Below, one piece after another: positions 7,032-15,289 of a stretch of 37,095 nucleotides of DNA. This stretch comes from a virus. Each line of letters starts with the position of its first letter. Position 1 is the stretch's first letter. The stretch is from positions 1 to 37,095 of IMG/VR virus record IMGVR_UViG_3300025120_012043, one strand, 5' to 3'. A program made the position numbers and the translations under genes. The notes beneath the pieces are model-generated. The model searched no databases, was not told where the DNA came from, and saw nothing but the letters and a program-made list of their open reading frames with translations.

Positions 7032-7984
7032 TTTTGAGCAAATATCCAACTGACTGGGCATCTTATCCGATGATTAAAAAAGTATTCGACCAAATCGTAG
7101 GCGACAATGTTTTAGTAGTTGATACAATATGGAGCACCATGGCCGAATACAAAGACAATATCAATCGTTGGTTGAGTAAGCCTCATCACAAAGTTATTGT
7201 AATGAATTGGTGGGATGAATTTCCTGCACACAACGATTATGTTGAGCAATATGGGAACAACGATAGAGTATTAATTTTAGATTATATGGCAAGTTGGTTT
7301 AATATATGTGATGAAAAATTTGTGCAGTACTCATGGGAGCAAGTACAGCCTAGTGGATTCAAAAATGTATTTTTGTGTTATCAAGGCAAATGGAAACATA
7401 ATCGCGATGCATTGTTCAAATCTTTACATAATTGGTCGGTACCAGGAATTATTACATTGGCTGGCGAACATATATTAAAAGACAATATCCCTGCACATGA
7501 AGGCAACGACAGTATATACAATCCTGGCCCTAAGGAGTCTGACTACTATCCAAACGACATTTATTCGTTGGGAGATATTGATGTATGGAACTCACATTTC
7601 CTAAACATAGTGACAGAAACATTAGATGGATCAAGCTATCCAACATGGATATCTGAAAAAACAATTAAACCTATGATCGGGTCTAGGCCTTTTGTAATAT
7701 ATGGCGATCCAAATATTGTTGATGTATTACACTCGTATGGATTAGAAACATTCGATGATGAACTTGATTGGCCCACGGTGGATTATGAAGATAACAAATT
7801 TCCAATGTATCATTATCAACGTATCAATATCAAAACAGGTCTTAAAAATTTGTACAGACAAGATTTAAAAAGTTTGTATAAAAAATGTTTGCCTAAACTT
7901 GAACACAACTTTCATGCATGGCGTAAAGTTGCTAAAGATCAATATGTAACGCTGATTGGTAAAGTGTCTGCTTTTGTAAGTTGA
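7025..7984 (+). CDS. glycosyltransferase-like protein, paralogue 2 of tandem pair
   Basis: 319 aa, overlapping its paralogue by 7 nt. It keeps the same order of motifs: VIVMNWWDEF, WEQVQPSGF, IYSLGDIDVWNSHFLNIV, WISEKTIKPMIGSRPFVIYG and LETFDDELDW. It is about 15 residues longer, with an inserted EHILKDNIPAHEG region before the core. Tandem duplication followed by divergence is the simplest reading. Its 3' end overlaps the convergent sulfotransferase-like gene by 46 nt. Glycosyltransferase assignment rests on the core motif only. Confidence 0.55.
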   Translation: MLILSKYPTDWASYPMIKKVFDQIVGDNVLVVDTIWSTMAEYKDNINRWLSKPHHKVIVMNWWDEFPAHNDYVEQYGNNDRVLILDYMASWFNICDEKFVQYSWEQVQPSGFKNVFLCYQGKWKHNRDALFKSLHNWSVPGIITLAGEHILKDNIPAHEGNDSIYNPGPKESDYYPNDIYSLGDIDVWNSHFLNIVTETLDGSSYPTWISEKTIKPMIGSRPFVIYGDPNIVDVLHSYGLETFDDELDWPTVDYEDNKFPMYHYQRINIKTGLKNLYRQDLKSLYKKCLPKLEHNFHAWRKVAKDQYVTLIGKVSAFVS

Positions 7985-8700
7985 TCCCAAATCACATAAT
8001 CTTCCTTGTATTCCTGTTCACACCATTTCCGCATAAACTCTTTTTCTGAATCAAAAAATTTTTTTATATCTGTGTGATAGTCAATTGATGGATTTAAATG
8101 TGGGACAGAACCCATTAATGGCAAAGCCTCACCTAACATTGTTTTCAACTTAGTTATATTGTATACTGTTACTGTAGAATGCTTTGGTACTACTTGTCTG
8201 CAATATTCTGTTTGCGATATAGTGTGATTCAAATCTGAAATAAAAGCAGGATTATTCAACCAAGCAGTAGTAGTTTTTTGTATAATTTCTTTTTCATTGC
8301 CTTTATGATGATCACATAAGTCACTTAGCTCTCTACTCAATGCACTAATGAATCTCACGTAAGGATCTCGCCATACAGTAAAAAATTTATAATCTTTTGT
8401 ACATTCTCTATTATTAAATTTCTTCCAGTCTGCATGTCTTGATAGCACTGCATCTATAGATGATGACGCCGAACGCATTATAGGAATCACCGCAATCTTT
8501 CGATTCAAACATACCCAATGTCCTTGTGCATATCTGTTTTTTCGATGTCTTGATAAAAAGGCATCGATAGCACTCAAAAATATTTTTTCTGTTTGGGTAG
8601 GAATTACAAGAGTTGGTTCTGGATCAGAAGTATCTACAGTTTCGAATGATTCAACAATGCGTATGCCATTTTTTATTCTAACGTTCTTAACATCAGGCAT
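7939..8700 (-). CDS. sulfotransferase-like protein
   Basis: 253 aa. Residues 72-80 (IPIMRSASS) fit the 5'-phosphosulfate loop of sulfotransferases, which bind PAPS. Residues 111-119 (RDPYVRFIS) fit the 3'-phosphate binding RDPyxRfxS motif. These are the two hallmarks of carbohydrate-type sulfotransferases. It may sulfate a glycan made by neighbouring genes. The N-terminal 40 residues look variable. It ends in tail-to-tail overlap with the plus-strand paralogue pair and starts 3 nt downstream of kdsA. Confidence 0.7.
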   Translation of the reverse strand: MPDVKNVRIKNGIRIVESFETVDTSDPEPTLVIPTQTEKIFLSAIDAFLSRHRKNRYAQGHWVCLNRKIAVIPIMRSASSSIDAVLSRHADWKKFNNRECTKDYKFFTVWRDPYVRFISALSRELSDLCDHHKGNEKEIIQKTTTAWLNNPAFISDLNHTISQTEYCRQVVPKHSTVTVYNITKLKTMLGEALPLMGSVPHLNPSIDYHTDIKKFFDSEKEFMRKWCEQEYKEDYVIWDQLTKADTLPISVTY

Positions 8701-8703
8701 AAT

Positions 8704-9519
8704 TTATTGTGATTTTACAAACTCATCCAAAGATTTAAGACGTTGCACTAAGTCTTTAAAATCGCTTAAGAAAAGTGCATTAGGACCATCCGACGGTGCA
8801 TTGTTTGGATCGTCATGTACTTCTAAAAATACTCCAGCAATAGATTGTGCCACAGCACTCATGCTCAACGGTTCAACCATAGTTCTGTCACCACCCGATG
8901 ATTGGCCTTGACCTCCTGGATGTTGAACAGAATGTGTTGCATCAAATATGATCGGCGTATCACATCTTTTCATGTGTTCAAATCCTCGCATATCTACAAT
9001 TAGATTTCCGTAACCAAATGATGTTCCTCGTTCAATAATAACACTCTGAGTATTGCCGGTTTCAGCAACTTTCCTACAAATATTATTTGTGTCTGTGTAT
9101 GAAAGAAACTGTCCTTTTTTGATTGTAACAATTTTGCCTGTGTTAGCCGCCGCAACAATTAAATCTGTTTGTCTACACAAAAAAGCAGGAATTTGTATTA
9201 CATCTGCAACTTCAGCAACAGATTGTGCTTGATCCGGTAAATGAATGTCAGTTGTAATTGATACTCCTAACTTTGTTTTAATCTCTTGTAAAATTTTTAA
9301 TCCTTCGTCGATACCAATTCCACGTTTGCCACTCATCGATGATCTGTTGGCCTTATCGAAACTTGCTTTAAACAATAGAGGCACTTCTAATTGATCACAC
9401 ACATCAACAACGTGTTCAGCAATCATTATAGCATGGTCACGTGATTCAATTTGACACGGGCCTGATATAACCATCAGCGGAGTGTCATTATAAAAATTTT
9501 CGTAATTAATTTCGGCCAT
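8704..9519 (-). CDS. kdsA: 3-deoxy-8-phosphooctulonate synthase (KdsA)
   Basis: 271 aa, normal KdsA length. Family features are visible: ISGPCQIESRDHA near the N-terminus, FKASFDKANRSS, ITTDIHLPDQA, IQIPAFLCRQTDL, IVTIKKGQF, then ERGTSFGYGN and FDATHSVQHPGG near the PEP/metal site. It condenses PEP with arabinose-5-phosphate to Kdo-8-phosphate, the precursor of Kdo in LPS and some capsules. A phage copy implies a push on Kdo supply, and fits the capsule-type transferase at 15286-16182. Overlaps its upstream gene by 14 nt. Confidence 0.95.
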   Translation of the reverse strand: MAEINYENFYNDTPLMVISGPCQIESRDHAIMIAEHVVDVCDQLEVPLLFKASFDKANRSSMSGKRGIGIDEGLKILQEIKTKLGVSITTDIHLPDQAQSVAEVADVIQIPAFLCRQTDLIVAAANTGKIVTIKKGQFLSYTDTNNICRKVAETGNTQSVIIERGTSFGYGNLIVDMRGFEHMKRCDTPIIFDATHSVQHPGGQGQSSGGDRTMVEPLSMSAVAQSIAGVFLEVHDDPNNAPSDGPNALFLSDFKDLVQRLKSLDEFVKSQ

Positions 9520-10024
9520 TCCAGAATAATTTGTTTAAATGCACAGAGTCGTTGTTACGATTTACATCTTTAATAAAGTATGCACACTGTGGTTCGGGTG
9601 TTAATTCTAACGGTATTGCAATCAATTGATTGTTTCTTACACGTGGAAAGAACCATTCTACTTCGTTGTAGATGTTTGTGATGTTAACATCATGATATTT
9701 TGGTAATAATCCGTTTATTGGATTGAAGCAAAATGCTTGAAATGATCTATCATTTAACGAAGTTAACGGAATAATTTCTAATTCTCCTACTTCTGAATCA
9801 CCTAACAGAATATGCCAATCCAAAGGCATCTGTATTTTTTTGTTTGCTATTTCTAGTGTCACTGATGGTGAAGAAAAAGATTCTAAATAAATCAAAGGCA
9901 TAAAGAAAAAATCTGGTTCATTCGGATCTGAATTATCCAGCACTGAAAATCTTAAATCTTCATCTACTTGATCTGGAATTTTATTGAGTACAAAGCACTC
10001 GTTGTCTACTGTTAGTATTTGCAT
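9506..10024 (-). CDS. conserved phage protein of unknown function (172 aa)
   Basis: Soluble, beta-rich and acidic. Segments such as MPLDWHILLGDSEVGELEIIPLTSLNDRSFQAF, EVEWFFPRV and AIPL...CAYFIKDVNR look like a conserved fold I associate with T4-like marine phages, but I cannot name a function. A TATAAT box lies only 8 nt upstream of its ATG. It overlaps kdsA by 14 nt, so the two may be co-translated. Confidence 0.6.
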   Translation of the reverse strand: MQILTVDNECFVLNKIPDQVDEDLRFSVLDNSDPNEPDFFFMPLIYLESFSSPSVTLEIANKKIQMPLDWHILLGDSEVGELEIIPLTSLNDRSFQAFCFNPINGLLPKYHDVNITNIYNEVEWFFPRVRNNQLIAIPLELTPEPQCAYFIKDVNRNNDSVHLNKLFWNGRN

Positions 10025-10032
10025 ATATTACT

Positions 10033-10062
10033 ATTATATGCTTTATGATTGTTGATAGTCAA
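10033..10062 (-). promoter_or_regulatory. promoter TTGACT-N18-TATAAT
   Basis: Minus strand TTGACT (10062-10057) and perfect TATAAT (10038-10033), 18-nt spacer, inside the last codons and the intergenic gap after uvsW. The -10 box ends 8 nt before the ATG at 10024, so the transcript would be leaderless or nearly so. Confidence 0.6.
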
Positions 10063-11500
10063 CCTTTGTGATATTAAAAGGATACTCTGCTTCGCGATAA
10101 AACTTTTTGCGTTCTGTAAGATGTCTTTTAGAAAATTTTGCTGTTGAACAAATATCCCAAACTTGCACAAAGTCTTTGTCTTTGGCTTTACGTATTCCTC
10201 TACCAATTGACTGTATCACTCTCACAAATGATTTACCTGGCTCTAACAATACAAGATTGAATATACGTGGCAAATTAATTCCTACAGATGCAACACCATA
10301 AGTTGCAATTATTACTTTGCCTTCACTTTCTTTCACCTCATCATATGTTTCTTTTCTATCATCAGCTTTGGTTGAGCCACTTACAAATGTTGAATCCGGC
10401 ACCGCTTCTTGTAACAACTCGCCTGTCTTAATTCTATCAACCAGTATAAGTGTGTTGCCGGTTTTTGCCATTTGTTTTATAAGTTTACCAATGTAATCTA
10501 TTCTGTGTTGTCTGGTTACTAAAAATGTTTGTTCTTCTCTGTAATTTTTGTACTCGCAAAAATCAACCATCTGCATAACTTCGATATTCAAATTTGCCAA
10601 TAAGCCTTTGTCTTGCAATTCCTTTGCACTCACTCTGTTGATTACATTACCAATTGACACATGGAGAGATTTAAAATCATGATCTGCTTTGGGTATGGTG
10701 CCAGTTAGTCCCCAACGTATGGGCACCTGTCCAAACACATTGCCTAACAGTCTACGCAATACATCTGCTTTAGCCATGTGTACTTCATCAACAATTACAC
10801 ACACAACATCACGTTTGAATTCTTCAATTAGATTGTCCTCAGAGTTTAATCTTTTCTTTTCTAGTATGTTCAATGATTGCCATGTAGCAATAGTGTGTGT
10901 ATGTCCTATTTGTTTTCTGTCGCCAAAATATACACCAACATCTAATCCCATATTGATATAATCTTCTTCAGTCTGTGTCACTAGTGATTTGTTTGGTACA
11001 ATAATAATACTGCGACCATACGGCTCTATCAGTTTGCTCAATGCGGCTGTGATAATTGTTTTACCAGCGGCAGTTGCCACCTCTTGCAAACATTGTGGAT
11101 TGTTTACAAAGTTATTGATAACTTCTACTTGATGATCACGCAGTTCAATTGGCTCTCCAGCGTTGTTGTGTCCTTTAGGCCACTTGACATGTTTGAATGT
11201 TTCTGATGTAACCGGTTCGAACTTTAAGTCATAATGCTCACGTTCGTCTTCTAAGTTAAATGTGTATTGTTCGTGTTCTAATATTGGAATAATTTCGTCC
11301 AGCAAGTTCACATAAGTCAATCCGCCCTGTGTAAAGAATGATACAGTACCATCCCATCTGCCTAGTCTCACAGCCGGCATGTATCTTGCTCCTGGTATTT
11401 CGTACTTAAATTTGTTGGCCAGTTTGCGTCTAGTCACTAGATCTAAACCATCTAGTTTGACGTTTACTTCGTCTTTAATTATTATACTACAATGCGGCAT
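10043..11500 (-). CDS. uvsW: UvsW-type recombination DNA-RNA helicase
   Basis: 485 aa, close to T4 UvsW. The N-terminal region (residues 1-60, ending MPAVRLGRWDG) matches the UvsW-specific domain. The helicase core has RDHQ (Q-motif like), Walker A ATAAGKT (142-148), DEVH (238-241), GLTGT, and motif VI SIGRGIRK. UvsW is an SF2 helicase that unwinds R-loops and branched DNA, switching T4 from origin- to recombination-dependent replication. The domain match at residue 1 supports the ATG, although a TATAAT box lies only 6 nt upstream. Confidence 0.95.
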   Translation of the reverse strand: MPHCSIIIKDEVNVKLDGLDLVTRRKLANKFKYEIPGARYMPAVRLGRWDGTVSFFTQGGLTYVNLLDEIIPILEHEQYTFNLEDEREHYDLKFEPVTSETFKHVKWPKGHNNAGEPIELRDHQVEVINNFVNNPQCLQEVATAAGKTIITAALSKLIEPYGRSIIIVPNKSLVTQTEEDYINMGLDVGVYFGDRKQIGHTHTIATWQSLNILEKKRLNSEDNLIEEFKRDVVCVIVDEVHMAKADVLRRLLGNVFGQVPIRWGLTGTIPKADHDFKSLHVSIGNVINRVSAKELQDKGLLANLNIEVMQMVDFCEYKNYREEQTFLVTRQHRIDYIGKLIKQMAKTGNTLILVDRIKTGELLQEAVPDSTFVSGSTKADDRKETYDEVKESEGKVIIATYGVASVGINLPRIFNLVLLEPGKSFVRVIQSIGRGIRKAKDKDFVQVWDICSTAKFSKRHLTERKKFYREAEYPFNITKVDYQQS

Positions 11501-11506
11501 CCGTTT

Positions 11507-11535
11507 ATTATAAATGGAAACCTGCGTTCAGTCAA
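11507..11535 (-). promoter_or_regulatory. promoter TTGACT-N17-TATAAT for uvsW
   Basis: Minus strand TTGACT (11535-11530) and perfect TATAAT (11512-11507) with an ideal 17-nt spacer. The ATG of uvsW begins at 11500, 6 nt past the -10 box, so a start at the usual distance would fall on the start codon. Confidence 0.7.
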
Positions 11536-11578
11536 CGGTAGTTGCTTAAATGTCTGCGTATTAATGAATCTCGAACAT

Positions 11579-11623
11579 TGGTCCAAAACCGTGTTTGCCA
11601 TTCGGTCGTTGCGGTTAGGACCA
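11579..11623. other. long imperfect stem-loop between two minus-strand genes
   Basis: TGGTCC (11579-11584) pairs with GGACCA (11618-11623), and AACCG (11587-11591) with CGGTT (11612-11616), with AA opposite A as an internal bulge. The loop is 20 nt. It lies between the end of the 111-aa gene and the uvsW promoter. No following T-run on either strand, so it is not a classical terminator. Confidence 0.5.
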
Positions 11624-11637
11624 TCTGTTCTGCATTT

Positions 11638-11658
11638 GATATCCGTAGATCGGATATC
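11638..11658 (-). terminator. 8-bp hairpin directly after a stop codon
   Basis: GATATCCG (11638-11645) and CGGATATC (11651-11658) form a perfect 8-bp stem with a 5-nt loop. On the minus strand it begins immediately after the TAA (11661-11659) of the 111-aa gene. No U-tract follows, so it may be a 3' end stabiliser or processing signal rather than an intrinsic terminator. Confidence 0.45.
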
Positions 11659-11994
11659 TTAAACTGCGATTGCAATTTCTTCATTCACTTGCTCTTCACT
11701 AATTGCTTCTGCTTGTGCTTGTACGTCACTAGTGATTTGATTTGTAGTCTTTGTAGCAATTCCTGTAAATCTTGTCACAGTGCCGTCTACTAATACTTTG
11801 AACGATCCAGCAGTTTTCCAACTTACTGTTGCGTCATCACCTGTGTACATTTTTTTCACTACACCGTTGATAGTGCCTGCAGGAGTTTCTTTTCCTGTGA
11901 TGAATTTAAATGAACCTGAACGACCTTCATAAGTTGTTCCTTCGGTACATATAGTTTCTTGTATTTTATCTAATACTAATTGTGCGTTTGTCAT
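11659..11994 (-). CDS. hypothetical protein (111 aa)
   Basis: Small, Thr-rich and beta-like, with an acidic helical C-terminus (VQAQAEAISEEQVNEEIAIAV). It is a single-gene unit: promoter TTGACG-N17-TATAAT upstream at 12031-12059 with a leader of about 30 nt, and two hairpins directly downstream. No domain recognised. Confidence 0.65.
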   Translation of the reverse strand: MTNAQLVLDKIQETICTEGTTYEGRSGSFKFITGKETPAGTINGVVKKMYTGDDATVSWKTAGSFKVLVDGTVTRFTGIATKTTNQITSDVQAQAEAISEEQVNEEIAIAV

Positions 11995-12030
11995 TTGTTA
12001 TTACCCTCATAGTTGGTTATTAATACTACT

Positions 12031-12059
12031 ATTATATGGTATTTTGACAAATGCGTCAA
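12031..12059 (-). promoter_or_regulatory. promoter TTGACG-N17-TATAAT
   Basis: Minus strand TTGACG (12059-12054) and perfect TATAAT (12036-12031) with a 17-nt spacer. Unlike its neighbours it leaves a leader of about 30 nt before the ATG at 11994. Both boxes lie in the intergenic gap after the oxygenase gene. Confidence 0.7.
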
Positions 12060-12070
12060 CCAGTGCTAAG

Positions 12071-12613
12071 TTATTGATTTAGAAAGTGAAAACCGCAGTA
12101 AAGACTTAATCTTTTTTCATTTGTGGTATTTTTTTCAGCACCATGTCGTTGTTCTAGATGATTACGCATTACATATCCTGTGTTTATTTTGTAAGCAAAT
12201 TCATATCGAATTGACTCGTCCATGTGATAAAATGTAGTACCTGGTTGCCCTTTTGCTTCAGACAGATAAATCTGGATTGCACCGTGTGGAGAAATATGTC
12301 CTGCTGACTCGTCACCATCTATGTGCCAACCCTCCATGTGGAATTCAGGTTCGTCATACCATATTCTAGGTTCTTGCACAATAAGATCTGTATCAAAAAA
12401 TTTACTCCAATATTCCTCTTGTGATTGTAAGTGCTCTCGCATCTTATAAAAAACATGTGATTGGTCAACTTCTTGTGTGTCTATCATCTGTCTAGGATAA
12501 TCTGGAACATCTTTCCACGGCAAATTTTCTAGATTAATATCTAATAATTCTTTAGGAAAAATGTCTTCAACTAAAAACAAATCTTTAGCAGAATCAACAG
12601 CAGTAATTTTCAT
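12071..12613 (-). CDS. 2-oxoglutarate/Fe(II)-dependent oxygenase
   Basis: 180 aa. Iron ligands fit the HxD...H triad: H97-I-D99 (GWHIDGD) and H157 (EQRHGAE), with R168 (KRLSLY) as the 2OG carboxylate ligand. The beta-strand pattern between them fits a double-stranded beta-helix. Such enzymes hydroxylate protein, nucleic-acid or sugar substrates and are common in T4-like marine phages. Substrate unknown. It begins just after the metallopeptidase-like gene with no overlap. Confidence 0.78.
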   Translation of the reverse strand: MKITAVDSAKDLFLVEDIFPKELLDINLENLPWKDVPDYPRQMIDTQEVDQSHVFYKMREHLQSQEEYWSKFFDTDLIVQEPRIWYDEPEFHMEGWHIDGDESAGHISPHGAIQIYLSEAKGQPGTTFYHMDESIRYEFAYKINTGYVMRNHLEQRHGAEKNTTNEKRLSLYCGFHFLNQ

Positions 12614-12614
12614 T

Positions 12615-12977
12615 TTATTTTTTTGGTTTTTTTGTACGGTTAATATTTTCTTTTAGAAAATCTAAAAACCATGGATTATCTCTAAACACACCAATTAACC
12701 AATTTGATAACGAGTTAGTGGTTTGTTCTTCTGATTCCTCATCTTTTAATGGACCACCGGGTTGGTTGAGAGATGAATGATACACAATGGCATGCATAAC
12801 TTCATGTAGCATTGTGTTAGCAAGATCGTCATTATCTAGTTCTTCGTGTATTTCGATCTTGTTCTCACGATTTAGATATTGTCCGTAACAATCTGTGTTG
12901 TCTTTTTTGAAAGATGCTTTAACATAATCAATGTCAATGTCTTTCCATCCTACTTTTATCTTTGTTGGTTTGCTCAT
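12615..12977 (-). CDS. zinc metallopeptidase-like protein
   Basis: 120 aa. HEVMH (residues 58-62) inside TMLHEVMHAIVYH is a clear HExxH zinc motif in a hydrophobic helix. The short length and the acidic DEESEEQT stretch downstream recall minimal M78/SprT-like proteins in phages, but the third ligand cannot be fixed by eye. It shares ATGA with the upstream gene. Possible roles include protein processing or DNA-protein crosslink handling; neither is proven. Confidence 0.65.
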   Translation of the reverse strand: MSKPTKIKVGWKDIDIDYVKASFKKDNTDCYGQYLNRENKIEIHEELDNDDLANTMLHEVMHAIVYHSSLNQPGGPLKDEESEEQTTNSLSNWLIGVFRDNPWFLDFLKENINRTKKPKK

Positions 12978-13642
12978 TTAATATATGTATTTAATTCATT
13001 GTAAGTGATCTGTTTACAGTTGTCAAGAGTGAAAAACTGCTGAGGCAAATCTCCTTCAACAAATGTCCAACTAATATGGGAATTTTCTTGCATGAACCCA
13101 TATATCTGTTTGGCCCAGTGTGTTTGATTAACAACAGTATTTTCATTATCGTATGCGTTGGTATTTTTATATACATTCAGATTTGGTCCATCTTTTGCAC
13201 AATCGAATCCTATACAAATCAAATTAGTGTGTCCATCATGTATAGCAATGTGCATAGCAGTAGTTCCAGCACCCATATATGGATTGTTTGGAATTAAATT
13301 ACAAGAGCCGCCTATTCTAGTCATATTCAAATGATTTGTATACACGGCATTTTTTTCACCATATTCAGAATCTTTTATTTCTTGATAAATTTTTCTATCA
13401 ACAGTAATCAAATAATCAGGTTCATAGTCTCGATGCAAAGCATTACATCCGTAGGTATCTTGTGGTAACTTATATAAATCAAAACCTATTCGTGATTCAC
13501 CATTGCCAATTATGTACGCATCCTTGCCGGCCGGATCATTAAACACAGTACGTGGAATCCATACTCGCTCTTCATGTTTTTGTCCTTGTCTTATTATGAT
13601 ATTGGCGATTATTTCTTCACCAGTGTATTCGCTTAGTGCCAT
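12974..13642 (-). CDS. MptE/DUF115-like protein
   Basis: 222 aa. Residues 45-56 (IGNGESRIGFDL) form a glycine-rich N-terminal loop of the kind found in DUF115/MptE-like and related nucleotide-binding folds, followed by YLITVDRKIY and GHTNLICIGFDCA. The gene at 34826-35692 has the same signature (IANGESRKGFDL, then VSVDIATVKW and IYIIGMDFFG). DUF115 proteins include sugar-pathway enzymes such as those in motility glycosylation. Its exact reaction is unknown. It overlaps the peroxiredoxin stop by TAATG. Confidence 0.6.
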   Translation of the reverse strand: MALSEYTGEEIIANIIIRQGQKHEERVWIPRTVFNDPAGKDAYIIGNGESRIGFDLYKLPQDTYGCNALHRDYEPDYLITVDRKIYQEIKDSEYGEKNAVYTNHLNMTRIGGSCNLIPNNPYMGAGTTAMHIAIHDGHTNLICIGFDCAKDGPNLNVYKNTNAYDNENTVVNQTHWAKQIYGFMQENSHISWTFVEGDLPQQFFTLDNCKQITYNELNTYIK

Positions 13643-14151
13643 TATAAACTTTTTAAAATATTGTCTGCAGATGATTTGTCTATTCCTTGTTCATCTACAA
13701 ACATTGTGATTATCTTTTGGTTTTCTATTACTGCCGCAAATCGTTTTGTGCGTTTGCCTAATGGTCCCATGTCTGTCAACAATCCTAATTGTTCAGTAAC
13801 TTCACCATATGGATCTGCCGCCATTGTAATTTCTGAGCCTTCAGCATTGATGTAATCGTCAAATGCAATCATCACGTATGGATCATTTACACTCATACAG
13901 ATAACTTCTTGTATACCTTTACGATATAATGCTCTTTCATTTTCAACAAATCCGGGAAGATGTGTATTTGTACACCCGGGCGTAAATGCTCCAGGTATAC
14001 CTATCAATACAACTTTTCTATCACCGATATATTGATCGATATTGTGTCCTTCGAATGATGCTGGTTGCTCATTGCTCTCTGTCATTTCGTATGTTGGTAT
14101 GAGTACTTCGCCTGTAGGCATACCGTAACTTTCAAATTCAAATAATGACAT
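13642..14151 (-). CDS. peroxiredoxin (Prx5/AhpE-type)
   Basis: 169 aa. The active site PGAFTPGCT (53-61) has the peroxidatic cysteine at C60 and its Thr partner at T57. The following HLPGFVEN and ICMSVNDPYVMIAFDDY match the Prx5 subfamily, which reduces peroxides with thiol or glutaredoxin partners. No second Cys in the usual resolving position is evident, so a 1-Cys or externally resolved mechanism is likely. A phage copy would protect the infected cell from oxidative damage. Confidence 0.88.
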   Translation of the reverse strand: MSLFEFESYGMPTGEVLIPTYEMTESNEQPASFEGHNIDQYIGDRKVVLIGIPGAFTPGCTNTHLPGFVENERALYRKGIQEVICMSVNDPYVMIAFDDYINAEGSEITMAADPYGEVTEQLGLLTDMGPLGKRTKRFAAVIENQKIITMFVDEQGIDKSSADNILKSL

Positions 14152-14159
14152 ACTATAAT

Positions 14160-14606
14160 TTATCCTTTCTGTCTTATCCTAATATATTTTTTCTTGGTAA
14201 CTGTTTCCCATTTACCAGATCGTGTAAGTTGTTCTTTTATAATTTTTGGCACTACTTTACCAACATCTTTGACATGTGACTTGCCGTTGAAGTTTTCTCT
14301 CACATACTTCATCAGTGTATTTTTTGTGTGTGTGCTTGTTTCTGATATAACTTTGTCCATTAAATTTTTTACTGCTTCTAATGTATCATGCTTGTCGCCT
14401 TTGCCATCTTGAGGTCTCACCCTAGCAAATCCAAGCCACGACATTTCTTGGCCTCTTTGATATTGATAAAGTACACTTCTTTTGTAATACAATTTTCCGT
14501 CTAACACACAAGTTTCAGTGTTAGAAATATCTCGCCAGTTTAATTTTTCTTCTTCTGTAAACACTGTGTCTGGTTCGTCTACTCTGATATAAATGTCTTC
14601 GTCCAT
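14160..14606 (-). CDS. hypothetical protein (148 aa)
   Basis: Soluble, charged, with an N-terminal acidic half and a strongly basic C-terminus (TVTKKKYIRIRQKG). SWLGFARVRPQDGKG resembles a small beta-rich segment. No catalytic motif found. An AAAGGA Shine-Dalgarno site may serve the peroxiredoxin downstream of it, while its own start overlaps the upstream stop by TAATG. Confidence 0.6.
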   Translation of the reverse strand: MDEDIYIRVDEPDTVFTEEEKLNWRDISNTETCVLDGKLYYKRSVLYQYQRGQEMSWLGFARVRPQDGKGDKHDTLEAVKNLMDKVISETSTHTKNTLMKYVRENFNGKSHVKDVGKVVPKIIKEQLTRSGKWETVTKKKYIRIRQKG

Positions 14607-15289
14607 TATTTGTAATTCTCAGTAATTAGTGGATCTAATTTTATTTCTGAAGGATTAGGCTTCCCGTGAAATACAGCAACACAACAATCATCTGGAAGTT
14701 CTCTTTTTCCAACTACATCATTGCGTGAATAACTTGGGTCTCCTTTAATCATTCCAATTTCCCATTTGTAACTCATAATCCATTCTCTAGGCCACATACA
14801 AGAATGAGGGCGTTCTGCTGTGACATAGTTTTGGTCACCTGGATACGATGACATAACCTTTTCATGATCGTCATGAAATTTATTCCACATATTAACTTCT
14901 TGTCCTGCATTAAATTTCATTACCGATGAATTACGTGTCTTAAAGTCTTTTATTCTGCACCTATTGAAATCCTGTATAATAACAAATGCATCACCTTCAA
15001 ACTCCCAAAGATGATCAATGTTGTTAATGATTACTACATCTAAATCCATAAACACAACTTTTCCTTCCAATCCTATATCATCTCTAAACATATGAACTTT
15101 GTTCCACCAAGTTTTATATAATGGTTTTATTATAATTTGTTTTATGTTCGAATTAACATTCTTTTTATTGTCTGTGATAAGATTGAATTCTACATTAGTA
15201 GAATGTCGCGTAACCATATTGTATAGTGTGTTTACATACTCAGGACCGTACTTTGTTCCAGTACACACACAGACAAATGTTTTTTTCAT
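14606..15289 (-). CDS. glycosyltransferase, GT-A fold
   Basis: 227 aa. The frame extends to an ATG at 15301, but the ATG at 15289 is chosen because it shares ATGA with the upstream gene and starts at MKKTFVCV. FNLITDN, then GKVVFMDLDVVI with the metal-binding D82-x-D84, then FNAGQEVNMW fit a GT8-like transferase that uses a nucleotide sugar and Mn2+. It opens the downstream end of the glycan operon. Sugar specificity unknown. Confidence 0.75.
   Translation of the reverse strand: MKKTFVCVCTGTKYGPEYVNTLYNMVTRHSTNVEFNLITDNKKNVNSNIKQIIIKPLYKTWWNKVHMFRDDIGLEGKVVFMDLDVVIINNIDHLWEFEGDAFVIIQDFNRCRIKDFKTRNSSVMKFNAGQEVNMWNKFHDDHEKVMSSYPGDQNYVTAERPHSCMWPREWIMSYKWEIGMIKGDPSYSRNDVVGKRELPDDCCVAVFHGKPNPSEIKLDPLITENYK

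Noticed and set aside
11560-11640. Possible tRNA in the uvsW upstream gap (TTCGA-like loop seen on the minus strand)
   Set aside because: The flanking stem bases do not pair as a T-arm and no acceptor or anticodon arm could be built. The paired segments fit a simple stem-loop instead.
11542-11793. Plus-strand open frame of 83 codons across the uvsW upstream gap
   Set aside because: Antisense to the 111-aa gene and the structured gap, cysteine-rich, no initiation signal. Most likely a shadow frame.
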